Source: Treponema sp.
GTDB taxonomy: Bacteria > Spirochaetota > Spirochaetia > Treponematales > Treponemataceae
DNA length: 64,000 nt
Assembly (NCBI GenBank): GCA_024402535.1
Contig: JAKSTN010000007.1
Location: 1-64,000 of the forward strand
Direction: 5' to 3'
Of this stretch, positions 52,225 to 61,440 are shown piece after piece (positions within the stretch are counted from its first letter, which is position 1; every line of letters begins with the position of its first letter). The notes beneath the pieces were generated by a model. The model saw only the letters and a program-made list of their open reading frames with translations, was not told where the DNA came from and ran no database searches. The translations under genes were made by a program, and so were the position numbers.

Positions 52225-54312
52225 ATGAAGAAGAATCTTCTTTTGATAACTGGAGCAATTACACTGGGAGCAATGCTTTCCGGGTGTTCTTTCGTTGTTC
52301 CAAAAAAATACAAAGTTGTAACAAAGGCAGATTATAATTTTACTCTCATGGAACGGGATATTGATTTTAATAAAATCTTTTCTATGGACAGTATGTTTAA
52401 GTCTTTGCCGAATACTATGAGCTCATATAAATATAACCCGGGTGGACAAAGTGAAACCAGACAGTATGTGTTCACATTGCCTATTGGTGAGCCTGCTTTT
52501 GAAATGCCAATGTCCAATTATTCGGATGAAAAAGAATTTGATACATCAAATATTTCATCTGTAATGAATTCTCTGGTTAAAATTTTTGGACCTGTTCCTC
52601 CTACTGGAACTGGAACAATCAGTGCCGTTCCTGATAATACAAGTGACAAATTTGACAGTATTTCTTATTCAAGAGGAATCATGAAAATTTATGTTGAATC
52701 AGCTTCAGCTGGTGCAACAGTAGATTTTAAGAAGAATGGTGAATCCCTTTTTAATGGGCCAAAATCTTTTTCTTCTTTGGATTCATCAAAAGAAATAGAG
52801 TTTACGATAGATGGAAATACTGTTAGAAAAAATATGACTGCATGTGCAGATGTAGATTTAACTGGTGTAACCCTCTATATGAATGATATTACGCTTGAGA
52901 TTACAGGTTGTTCCGGATTTTTCTATGCAGAAGTAATGCCGGATTCTGTAGTAAAAAGCGCAAGTAACGTAACTGTAAAAAACGGCTATGATGTTGCCCT
53001 GGGTGAAGAAACTGTAAAAATGGACTTTGGTTCAAGTATTAAGAAATTCACAATCGGTGAAGGTTATTTTTATGCTTCTGCAGTTCAGCCGGAATCCTGG
53101 AATGGAGTAAATATTAACTTTGCATATTCAGCTACGGGAGATCTTGTAATGATTTCTGATGAAACTGGAAAAGCTGACTTAGCCGGAAATTCAGTTGATA
53201 ATAATCCTGCAGAGTTTAAGTTGACACCTGCGCTGAAGGTAACACTTGAAAATGCAAATATTGATCTTGAAAAAAAATTACTTCTGGAATTTAAAACAGA
53301 AATAAAAATGCTTTCATCTGTAACAATTGATGCATCTCAGATTAATAAACCAGATTCCAATGAAGAAAAGACAGTTGATACAGGTGTAAGCTTTGGCGAA
53401 ATAATGAAGTCTTTTGGAGAAGAATTCTGCAGAAACGTCAAAATGGACGAAATGCCTGTTTATATTTATGCAGAAAAACCAGAAGCAGATGAATTTTCAA
53501 ATATTTCGATTGCAGGTGATATTTCTGTACAGGGCGCTTCGGAGAAAGTGGTAAAACTGTTAGATGGAGAAAGCATTGATATGTCTGCAGGCCGTCCAGA
53601 TTTAGGTTTGGATGAAAGTGGAGCTGTTGTTACTACAGACCTTTCACAGGTAAAAAATGCCTGCAGCGGTGACATTGCAGAAGTTGTTTCCTTCTCTTCA
53701 AATGACCCTTTGAAAATCAGCTACAAGCTTAATATTCAGGGCTTTGACGGTAGTGATGAAATGACACTGGAAAATGTTGCAATGGAAGGAAAGAAAACTT
53801 CAATTGCTACCTATGCTTATATTGTCATTCCTATGACATTTAAGGTAATCAGAGATACTGATAATAATAGTGATAGTTTTAATTTCTTCGGAGGCAAAAG
53901 CAATGAAGACGGATCTAAGACTGACCTTCTTGGGCGTACAGAAGCTCCGGCAGAATCTTCTGAAGGAAGTTTTGCAGACGCCATAGAAAGTTTTACTCTT
54001 TATGTTACTTCGTCAAAAATCCCGTTCAAGTATCGCGATGAAGAAACAAAAAGCATTCAGCTTGTGATGGACTTTGATGGCGATGAATATGAAGATGGAA
54101 CTGCTTTTAATTTGTCAAATGGAAGCTACACAATGACTCGAGAGGAGATTCAGACTGCAACTCATACATTTCCTTATGTTCCGTCAATTAAGCTTCGGTT
54201 CCCTGCAGGAAAAATGAGTATCCTTGATGACATGAATCTTGCGACACACATTGATTTTGAAATTAAAACCGATGGAACCTTTACTTTCGGCGGTTCCAGC
54301 GAGAATGAATAA
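52225..54312 (+). CDS. Large lipoprotein paired with outer-membrane protein
   Basis: 695 residues with a lipoprotein signal (LSGC, Cys21). The mature protein is rich in strands and charged loops without a family match. AGGAGG site seven bases before the ATG. Only 15 bases separate it from tex upstream and from the outer-membrane protein gene downstream, so these three may share a transcript. Confidence 0.7.
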   Translation: MKKNLLLITGAITLGAMLSGCSFVVPKKYKVVTKADYNFTLMERDIDFNKIFSMDSMFKSLPNTMSSYKYNPGGQSETRQYVFTLPIGEPAFEMPMSNYSDEKEFDTSNISSVMNSLVKIFGPVPPTGTGTISAVPDNTSDKFDSISYSRGIMKIYVESASAGATVDFKKNGESLFNGPKSFSSLDSSKEIEFTIDGNTVRKNMTACADVDLTGVTLYMNDITLEITGCSGFFYAEVMPDSVVKSASNVTVKNGYDVALGEETVKMDFGSSIKKFTIGEGYFYASAVQPESWNGVNINFAYSATGDLVMISDETGKADLAGNSVDNNPAEFKLTPALKVTLENANIDLEKKLLLEFKTEIKMLSSVTIDASQINKPDSNEEKTVDTGVSFGEIMKSFGEEFCRNVKMDEMPVYIYAEKPEADEFSNISIAGDISVQGASEKVVKLLDGESIDMSAGRPDLGLDESGAVVTTDLSQVKNACSGDIAEVVSFSSNDPLKISYKLNIQGFDGSDEMTLENVAMEGKKTSIATYAYIVIPMTFKVIRDTDNNSDSFNFFGGKSNEDGSKTDLLGRTEAPAESSEGSFADAIESFTLYVTSSKIPFKYRDEETKSIQLVMDFDGDEYEDGTAFNLSNGSYTMTREEIQTATHTFPYVPSIKLRFPAGKMSILDDMNLATHIDFEIKTDGTFTFGGSSENE

Positions 54313-54327
54313 CAGGAGGAAAGAGAT

Positions 54328-55578
54328 ATGAAAAAGATTATTACTTGTTTATTTTCGTTATTCGTTCTTACTTCTGTCATTTCGGCAGAAACAATCGGGA
54401 AAAGAATTTTCGAAATTAGAACTGATGTAGATGCAACAGCTGGAAACAATGCTTTCGGTATTTCAAGTTTCTTTCAGGAAGAAGCAGTTCTTGATTTTCC
54501 AAAGATTTATAAAGATCTTCCAAAGAAAGGTTTTATTACCTGTTTTTCGGCAGAGCCAGATGTAGCAGTTACACTTAATATTTTTGATGTAAAAGCAGGG
54601 CTGGAAGCTGGTCTTGATTTCAGCGGTTCTCTCGGGTTTTCAAAAGATTTCTTCAAGTTTCTTGGAGTAGGTAATAAACTGAATGAACCAATGTCTTACA
54701 CTGGAAATGGAAACCTGGATGCATTTGCATATTTTAGAGCTCCTGTGCGTTTCAAAGTTCAGGACATTACAGTAAGCGCAACTCCTTCTATTTTCGTTCC
54801 AATGCTTCACGCAGAAATGGTTGATACAGGTGTAACAATTACAAATGAGTCAGACGGAAGTATTGCAGTTAATGCAAGCTATTCCATGCTTTTCCAGTCT
54901 GGATTCGAAACATCTGTAGTTGAATCAAAGGCATATACCGGTGCGTTTGGAAGTGTGTTTGGAACTTCTGGTTTTGATATGGAAGTTGGAGTAAAAGTTC
55001 CTGTTCTTTTTGGATTGCAGGTAACAGGTGATGTTCATGTTCCAATCGTTCCTGGAAAAATGAATTCAATAGTTACGGCCAGAGGTAGCGTTGACTATAA
55101 TATGACTCTTCTGAGTTCAGGAAGTGATTCTGAAACTGATTCTGAAAGTGTTTCAGAAACTGTTCCTGAAAGCGATGAGCCTGCAGAAGAACCACAGCTG
55201 CTGGAAATTTTATATGATTCCAGGGTTGAAAGAATCAACAGACCTCTGACTATGATGGCAGGTGTTGAATGGAATCCTCTTCTTGATATGGTGCGGATTA
55301 ACGGCGCTTTGGGTTATGGAATCAGATATCCTTTCTCTAAGAAGGCACATTTCTATCCTCAGTACCATGCAGGTGCCACTGTATCTCTCTTAAGAATTCT
55401 TGGAGTATCATTCTCAACTGAATATATGAATGAAATGTTCAGACATGAAGTGGGTATGATGTTTAACGTTCGTGCACTGGAAATTGACACAGCTGTTTCT
55501 CTTATCGGAGCAGATTTCAAGAACAGCTGGAGCGGAAAAGGCTTTGGTGCCAATGTTACAGTTTGTATAGGACTTTAA
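54328..55578 (+). CDS. Outer-membrane-like protein
   Basis: 416 residues with a signal peptide (VISA-ETIG). The body is made of strand pairs with alternating aromatics and Gly (AGLEAGLDFSGSLGFS, FGLQVTGDVHVPIV, GATVSLLRILGVSFS) as in a beta-barrel; an acidic Ser/Glu/Asp linker (SDSETDSESVSETVPES) sits near residues 268-290, likely an exposed loop. AGGAGGAAAGAG precedes the ATG. Pairs with the preceding lipoprotein; function unknown. Ends tail to tail with the Rsm22-like gene with no spacer. Confidence 0.68.
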   Translation: MKKIITCLFSLFVLTSVISAETIGKRIFEIRTDVDATAGNNAFGISSFFQEEAVLDFPKIYKDLPKKGFITCFSAEPDVAVTLNIFDVKAGLEAGLDFSGSLGFSKDFFKFLGVGNKLNEPMSYTGNGNLDAFAYFRAPVRFKVQDITVSATPSIFVPMLHAEMVDTGVTITNESDGSIAVNASYSMLFQSGFETSVVESKAYTGAFGSVFGTSGFDMEVGVKVPVLFGLQVTGDVHVPIVPGKMNSIVTARGSVDYNMTLLSSGSDSETDSESVSETVPESDEPAEEPQLLEILYDSRVERINRPLTMMAGVEWNPLLDMVRINGALGYGIRYPFSKKAHFYPQYHAGATVSLLRILGVSFSTEYMNEMFRHEVGMMFNVRALEIDTAVSLIGADFKNSWSGKGFGANVTVCIGL

Positions 55579-56826
55579 TTAGAAAGCCTGGTTTGACAGG
55601 TTGATTTTTACAGCACCGGATTTTTCATCTTTTGGAAGGTCCGGTGTTTTTTTATTTAACTTTACTGCCAGAAGATCTCCGCTGGTTAATTCCGGAAGCT
55701 TTTCACCAGGTTTTACGTTTCTGTTGCCCGGAGATGGCATGGTAACCAGAGTAAGTCCAAGTTCTGAGCAGGCGTAAAAACCTGTCTGCCAGCCTGGAAG
55801 TTTAAGCGGGTCAGAAGCGATGCGGAGTGTCAGTGTGCCAGGTTCTTTTGAATTAGATAAAGGTGTGGCAGCATTTGTTCCGGCATTTTCAGGTACTGCA
55901 GAAATGAAACTTAATACAGCCCGTTCCTTCGGAAGCTTTGCCATATCAGAAAGCTTTAAAAGTTTCTTTGGAGCATCTTCTGTGCTGAACGCAAAGTTAC
56001 ACCATTTATTCTGGCTTCCTGTGTATGCTTTGAAGCCGTTCATAGGGCATTCGCCGGCGTGAGGGCAAGGAGACTGAACACTGAAACCGTCTTTGATAAA
56101 GCGGCTTCTGAAAAGGCTTAAGAGCCTTGCCGATTTTGGAACGCCAGGTTCTACCATAAGATATTTGCAGTCTGGAGCGGCATAAGACTTCAGCTGTTCG
56201 TAAAGTTTTTTTGCTTTGTATTCTGGTGGCATGTCTGAAGCCTGTTCCATTTCGTTCATGGCATTTCCACATGTAATGAAATCGGCTTTTTGATTAATGT
56301 GAGTACCGAAGCTGCCTTTTACACGAATAATTTTCCACGGTTCAGTTTTTGTTTTTGCTGCAACAGAAAGGAAAATGTCTTCACCCGCTTTCATGGAATT
56401 TTGTGAAACGTCCATTACATACCATGTGATTTTTTTTGTTCTCAGTTCTGGGCGGGCGAGCCAAAGGGCTGTAACAACAGTTAAAGGTCCGGTTCCGATA
56501 TCAAGAGCAATCACTTCGTCCTTAGAAGGAAATGCAGATGCGTTCAGATTTGAAAAAAGACGAACCTGGCGGACAAGATTCCACCAGAGATAATATCGTG
56601 TGTAAACGGAAAGCTGAATTGCTTCATTCATGTAGCCAAGGCGGCGGCTGCCTCTTTCGTCTGTAAGCTGATGCGAAAATTCTTTTATGTTGTGGGGCAG
56701 CTGCTGAAGCTGTTTTGAATTAAGAGGTCGAACACTCTGTACGATGGAATCAAAGTTTTCAAGAATATCCATTGAATCAGCAGAAATGTTTGATTTGTCA
56801 AAAAGAGAAGTTTTAGAAAGAATCAT
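55579..56826 (-). CDS. Rsm22-like SAM methyltransferase
   Basis: 415 residues. The SAM motif ALDIGTGPLTVVTAL is near residue 106. Later VEPGVPKSARLL and CPHAGECPM...KWCNFAF give the Cys-rich block of the Rsm22 family, whose mitochondrial members bind an Fe-S cluster and act on the small ribosomal subunit. Bacterial members are less studied. Last gene of a minus-strand operon, with a 4-base overlap (ATGA) with the MerR gene. The plus-strand terminator of the neighbouring barrel gene lies inside its 3' coding end. Confidence 0.8.
   Translation of the reverse strand: MILSKTSLFDKSNISADSMDILENFDSIVQSVRPLNSKQLQQLPHNIKEFSHQLTDERGSRRLGYMNEAIQLSVYTRYYLWWNLVRQVRLFSNLNASAFPSKDEVIALDIGTGPLTVVTALWLARPELRTKKITWYVMDVSQNSMKAGEDIFLSVAAKTKTEPWKIIRVKGSFGTHINQKADFITCGNAMNEMEQASDMPPEYKAKKLYEQLKSYAAPDCKYLMVEPGVPKSARLLSLFRSRFIKDGFSVQSPCPHAGECPMNGFKAYTGSQNKWCNFAFSTEDAPKKLLKLSDMAKLPKERAVLSFISAVPENAGTNAATPLSNSKEPGTLTLRIASDPLKLPGWQTGFYACSELGLTLVTMPSPGNRNVKPGEKLPELTSGDLLAVKLNKKTPDLPKDEKSGAVKINLSNQAF
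55614..55653 (+). terminator. Terminator inside convergent gene
   Basis: CACCGGA (55614-55620) pairs with TCCGGTG (55640-55646), followed by T7. It is oriented to end the plus-strand barrel gene but lies in the coding end of the minus-strand Rsm22-like gene. Confidence 0.55.
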
Positions 56827-57149
56827 TTATTTTTCAGCCCTTTTACAAAAAGATATAAATCGGTAAGTTCGCTTCTGGCGTCGTGAATTTCCTGAACAAG
56901 CTCAATATTGTCAGATTTAGCTTTTGCATCTTCCAGAAGCTGTTTTCTGGCACCTTCCGTAGTAAAGCGTTTTTCAAGAATAAGATGTTTAAGGCGCATA
57001 ACCATTTCCAGATCGTTCTGGGTGTATTCTCTGTGCCCCCCAAGATTTTTCTGAACGGAAAATCCGGGGATTGCTTCTTCCCAGTAGCGGAGGATATGCT
57101 GTTTTACGCCTGTCAGTTCTTCAACTTCACTAATCGAAAAGGTTGCCAT
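56823..57149 (-). CDS. MerR-family transcriptional regulator
   Basis: 108 residues. Standard MerR winged HTH: FSISEVEELTGVKQHILRYWE, then GHREYTQNDLEMVMRLKHL. The C-terminal part is a short coiled coil without metal-binding Cys residues, so it is not a metal sensor of the classical type. Middle gene of DUF1015-MerR-Rsm22, with short spacers (11 bases after DUF1015) and an ATGA overlap with the next gene. Confidence 0.92.
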   Translation of the reverse strand: MATFSISEVEELTGVKQHILRYWEEAIPGFSVQKNLGGHREYTQNDLEMVMRLKHLILEKRFTTEGARKQLLEDAKAKSDNIELVQEIHDARSELTDLYLFVKGLKNK

Positions 57150-57160
57150 AAAAATTCTGC

Positions 57161-58447
57161 TTAGTTAAAAAGTTTTCTGCATTCAAGGTAGAAACGTTTT
57201 TCATCGGCTTCGCCCATAGAAAAACTCTTGCGTGGAAGAGGTCCTGTCTTTCCGATTGTTTCAAAGAAACTTTCTTTTGCAATCGGTGGAAGAAGGATTC
57301 CAGTACCATTGTCTTTTGCGCCAAGTTCAAGAACATCTTCTGTTCCGTGAATGTAGTCAATTTCCATTCCGCCGGCTTTAAGGAATTCATCAAGTGCCGG
57401 CTGAAGTTTTGAAACTGCCAGTTCCTTGATTTCTGTTTTCAGAATTACATATTTCTGTGCGCCGTCTTTTTTGAAAGCAAATCCAAAATCAGCATTTGAT
57501 TTTTTTACGGCGTCAATCATTTCTTCTTTTGAAGAAGCTGCCACAGCTTTTCCGCCAAGTTTTTCTGCAAGTACAGAAATCATTTTTTCAGAATCTGCAT
57601 CGAATACAACGCGGTGAATTGGTTCAAATGTTAAACCTTTGTCGTAAATATTTACAATTTCAACCAGGGCGTAACGAACGTTGTCATCAGTTGCGCCGGT
57701 TTCTTTTTTGTGTTCTTCCCATGTTGATTTTGCTGTTGCCAGAGAATGGTTTCCGTCTCCAACAGCAAAGAGGAATGTGCTGCCGTCTGCCTGATGGTTT
57801 TCTTCGGCAATTTTGTTCAGAGCTTTTTCAACGATTGAATTGTCAGTTACTGCCCAGCCGGAAATTTTTCCGCCGTTCATCATCATGTCGCCGTCGTAAA
57901 CTGGAGAATTCTTTTTTGCATTTTCACCACAGGCTTCAACAAGGCAACCGTCTTTATCGTTTACCAGAAGCATGATGTGTGGCAGTTCCAGTGGAGCGCC
58001 GCGGCGGATTTCCATTCTTGGTGGAATGCGTTCAATGATTGTTGCTTCTGTTGCGCGGATGTTTGCTGTTGTGAATGGTTTCCATTCGTAAGTTTCCAGG
58101 TCGATGCAGCACATAAGTCCTTTGCGTGTGCGGCCGAATGCCGTTGTGCGTTCAAGATAAACAAAGGAGTTAAGTGGTTCTGCAAAAACATCACCGCTGA
58201 TATATTCATTCATTGCTTTATGAATTTTTGAAATGCGTTCCTGTTTGTCAGGAGCGTTCAGATAAACTTCAGGAAGAATAAGATTCAGTGTTGAAGGATT
58301 TGATCCTGCAGCATCGGAAGTTTTTTTCCAGTATTCAGGATTCTGTGTGTACTGGTCACATGCAATTACTGACCAGCTTTTTACATCAATTTTTTTTGGG
58401 AGCAAGATTTCAGGAACGTAAATTCCGTATTCATTAATACTTTTCAT
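57161..58447 (-). CDS. DUF1015-family protein
   Basis: 428 residues of the COG4198/DUF1015 family, function not established. Recognisable segments include VIACDQYTQNPEYWKK near residue 28, RTRKGLMCCIDLE, and VGDGNHSLATAKSTWEEH near residue 230, where the family has a conserved D-G-N/H-H pattern. Length and motifs are complete. First gene of the minus-strand operon. Confidence 0.85.
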   Translation of the reverse strand: MKSINEYGIYVPEILLPKKIDVKSWSVIACDQYTQNPEYWKKTSDAAGSNPSTLNLILPEVYLNAPDKQERISKIHKAMNEYISGDVFAEPLNSFVYLERTTAFGRTRKGLMCCIDLETYEWKPFTTANIRATEATIIERIPPRMEIRRGAPLELPHIMLLVNDKDGCLVEACGENAKKNSPVYDGDMMMNGGKISGWAVTDNSIVEKALNKIAEENHQADGSTFLFAVGDGNHSLATAKSTWEEHKKETGATDDNVRYALVEIVNIYDKGLTFEPIHRVVFDADSEKMISVLAEKLGGKAVAASSKEEMIDAVKKSNADFGFAFKKDGAQKYVILKTEIKELAVSKLQPALDEFLKAGGMEIDYIHGTEDVLELGAKDNGTGILLPPIAKESFFETIGKTGPLPRKSFSMGEADEKRFYLECRKLFN

Positions 58448-58583
58448 AAAAAAATTATATCATGAATCGCAGAATTCTTTCTATGATTTATCTTCTATTG
58501 TATTCTTCAATTGACTATATATTTTTTTGAGAGTATTATTTTTAAACTATATATTCTATTTCTTTTTTAATGGAGAAAAACCA

Positions 58584-61367
58584 ATGGCTAAGTATGTTTA
58601 CTTTTTCGGTGACGGAGATGCAGAAGGTGATGAATCAATGCGTCTCATCCTTGGTGGCAAAGGTGCTAACCTTGCTCAGATGGCAAAAAAACCACTGAGT
58701 CTTCCAGTTCCATCAGGATTTACAATTTCTATTGACGTATGTCAGGAATACTACAAGCTCGGACGCAAGTATCCTGCATCCCTCGACGCTGAAGTTCAGA
58801 AGAACCTCAAGAAGCTCGAAAAGTCTATGGGTAAAAAACTCGGAGACGAAAAGGATCCACTCCTCGTTTCAGTTCGCTCAGGTGCTGCTGAATCTATGCC
58901 AGGTATGATGGATACAATCCTCAACCTCGGTCTTAACGACAAATCAGTTCTTGGTCTTGCAGCTAAAACAAACAACCCACGTTTCGCATGGGATGCTTAC
59001 CGCCGCTTCATCCAGATGTACGGAAACGTAGCTATGGGTGTAGAACATGACAAATTCGAAGCTATCCTTGATTCTGTAAAAGCAAAGAAAGGCGTAAAAG
59101 AAGACGTTGAACTTGAAACAGAAGATCTTCAGGAAGTTGTTAAACAGTACAAAGCAATGTACAAAAAAGAAAAGGGTTCTGAATTCCCACAGGATCCACA
59201 GGAACAGATGTGGGGAGCTATCGGTGCCGTATTCGGTTCTTGGATGAACGAACGCGCTATCATTTACCGCAAGCTCAACAACATCGATGAAAACAAAATC
59301 AAAGGTACAGCTGTTACAGTTATGGCCATGGTATTCGGAAACATGGGTGAAACATCAGGAACTGGTGTTGCATTCTCACGTGACCCATCAACTGGTGAAA
59401 ACCACTTCATGGCAGAATACCTTATCAATGCTCAGGGTGAAGACGTTGTAGCTGGTATCCGTACTCCAATGGATATTTCTGCTCTTGAACAGCAGCAGCC
59501 AAAAATCTTCGCTGAAATCACAAAAATCCGCAACAGACTTGAAAAACACTACCGCGATATGCAGGACATGGAATTCACAGTTCAGGAAGGAAAACTGTTC
59601 ATGCTCCAGTGCCGTAACGGTAAACGTACAGGTCCAGCAGCTGTTAAGATGGCTGTAGACATGGTTGCTGAAAAAATGATCACAAAAGAAGAAGCTCTTC
59701 TTCGCGTTAAACCAGATCAGCTGGATCAGCTCCTCCACCCACAGTTCGACGCTAAAGCTCTTAAATCAGCAAAACCTCTCGCATCAGCACTTAACGCTTC
59801 ACCAGGAGCTGGATGTGGTGCTATCGTATTCACAGCTGACGAAGCTGTAGAATGGGACAAAGCTGGAAAGAAAGTTATGCTCGTTCGTAAAGAAACTTCT
59901 CCAGATGATATCGCCGGTATGTATGTTGCTCAGGGTATCCTGACTTCAACAGGTGGACGTACATCACACGCAGCCGTAGTTGCTCGTGGTATGGGTACAC
60001 CATGTGTTTGTGGATGTTCAGATGTAGTATTCACAGGAAAAGACACAGTTACAATCGGTGGAGTTAAATTCAAGAAAGGTGACATCATTTCTATCGATGG
60101 TTCAACAGGTAAAGTTTACGGTGAAGCAATTCCTGTAACTCCAGCAGCAGTTTCTGGTGACCTTGAAACATTCCTCGGTTGGGCTGATGAAATCCGCGAA
60201 AAATCAGTTCGCACAACACCATCTGGAAAGAAAGTTAAGGGATTCGGAGTTCTTGCTAACGCAGAACAGAACGAAGCTCCACAGGCTTTCCGCTTCGGTG
60301 CTGCAGGTATTGGTCTTTGTCGTACAGAACACATGTTCTTCGAAGAACCAAAACTTACAACCTTCCAGAAAATGATCATTTCTGAAGATACAGCTGCTCG
60401 TAAAGAAAACCTCAAGGCTATCCTGCCAATCCAGGTAAAAGACTTCTACGGAATCATCAAAACAATGGAAGGACGCCCAGTAACAATCCGTCTTCTGGAC
60501 CCACCTCTTAACGAATTCGTACAGGCTGAAACACCAGAACTGGCAAAAGCTCTTGCTAAGAAACTCGGTGTATCAGTTGAAACAATCAACAAAAAATACG
60601 CAGAACTCAACGAACACAACCCAATGCTCGGTCATCGTGGATGTCGTCTGGCTATCACATATCCAGAAATCTACGAAACACAGGTTGAAGCTATTGCTCG
60701 TGCAACAGCTAAAGCTGAAAAAGAAGGTCTGGCACACGATGTTCGCATCATGATTCCAAACGTAACAACATTCGCAGAACTTAAACAGATCCGTGCACAG
60801 GCTGAAGCTGTAATCGCTGAAGTAAACAAAGCACAGAAAACAGAACTTAAGTTCCAGATTGGTTCTATGATCGAATTCCCACGTGCTGCTGCTACAGCAG
60901 ATGAAATCGCTCAGTACGCTGACTTCTTCTCATTCGGTACAAACGACCTTACACAGACAACATTCGGTTTCTCTCGTGATGACTACTCTAAGTTCATCGA
61001 TTCTTACCTCGACCAGAAAGTTCTTCTCCAGGACCCATTCAAGACACTTGATGAAGGTGTTGGAACAATGATTAAACTGGCAGAATGTGGTGGACGTTCA
61101 GTTAAATCTGACCTGCACCTGGGAATCTGTGGTGAACATGGTGGAGACCCAGCTTCTATCGAACTTTGTTACAAACTGGGACTGAACTACGTTTCATGTT
61201 CTCCATTCCGTGTACCAGCTGCTCGTCTTGCTGGTGCTCAGGCTGTTATCAAAGCTAACCAGGCTGCTAAGGCTGCAAAAGCTGCCGAAGCTGCAAAAGC
61301 TGCAAAAAAAGCACCTGCTAAAAAAGCAGCTCCAGCAAAAAAAGCTCCTGCAAAAAAATCTAAGTAA
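58584..61367 (+). CDS. ppdK: Pyruvate phosphate dikinase with Ala/Lys tail
   Basis: Interconverts pyruvate, ATP and Pi with PEP, AMP and PPi; used in PPi-linked glycolysis or gluconeogenesis of fermenters. GGKGANLAQM and SVRSGAAESMPGMMDT in the ATP-grasp domain, phospho-His in GGRTSHAAVVARG (about residue 461), RTEHMFF and the C-terminal catalytic Cys in HLGICGEHGGDP. 927 residues; the start is the ATG after TGGAGAA, 19 codons inside the longest frame. The protein should end near VPAARLAGAQAV, but a tail of about 40 residues rich in Ala, Lys and Pro (KKAPAKKAAPAKKAPAKK) follows, like histone H1-type tails. Ended by a strong terminator. Confidence 0.97.
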   Translation: MAKYVYFFGDGDAEGDESMRLILGGKGANLAQMAKKPLSLPVPSGFTISIDVCQEYYKLGRKYPASLDAEVQKNLKKLEKSMGKKLGDEKDPLLVSVRSGAAESMPGMMDTILNLGLNDKSVLGLAAKTNNPRFAWDAYRRFIQMYGNVAMGVEHDKFEAILDSVKAKKGVKEDVELETEDLQEVVKQYKAMYKKEKGSEFPQDPQEQMWGAIGAVFGSWMNERAIIYRKLNNIDENKIKGTAVTVMAMVFGNMGETSGTGVAFSRDPSTGENHFMAEYLINAQGEDVVAGIRTPMDISALEQQQPKIFAEITKIRNRLEKHYRDMQDMEFTVQEGKLFMLQCRNGKRTGPAAVKMAVDMVAEKMITKEEALLRVKPDQLDQLLHPQFDAKALKSAKPLASALNASPGAGCGAIVFTADEAVEWDKAGKKVMLVRKETSPDDIAGMYVAQGILTSTGGRTSHAAVVARGMGTPCVCGCSDVVFTGKDTVTIGGVKFKKGDIISIDGSTGKVYGEAIPVTPAAVSGDLETFLGWADEIREKSVRTTPSGKKVKGFGVLANAEQNEAPQAFRFGAAGIGLCRTEHMFFEEPKLTTFQKMIISEDTAARKENLKAILPIQVKDFYGIIKTMEGRPVTIRLLDPPLNEFVQAETPELAKALAKKLGVSVETINKKYAELNEHNPMLGHRGCRLAITYPEIYETQVEAIARATAKAEKEGLAHDVRIMIPNVTTFAELKQIRAQAEAVIAEVNKAQKTELKFQIGSMIEFPRAAATADEIAQYADFFSFGTNDLTQTTFGFSRDDYSKFIDSYLDQKVLLQDPFKTLDEGVGTMIKLAECGGRSVKSDLHLGICGEHGGDPASIELCYKLGLNYVSCSPFRVPAARLAGAQAVIKANQAAKAAKAAEAAKAAKKAPAKKAAPAKKAPAKKSK

Positions 61368-61398
61368 TTAGACTTTTAGTATAAGCTTTTAAGCTGAG

Positions 61399-61439
61399 AA
61401 AGCCCCCGGAACGATCGTTTCGGGGGCTTTTTGTTTTTA
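61399..61439 (+). terminator. ppdK terminator
   Basis: AAAGCCCCCGGAACG with CGTTTCGGGGGCTTT (one mismatch), then a T-rich run. It lies directly before the fourth fold-back element. Confidence 0.92.
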
Positions 61440-61440
61440 T

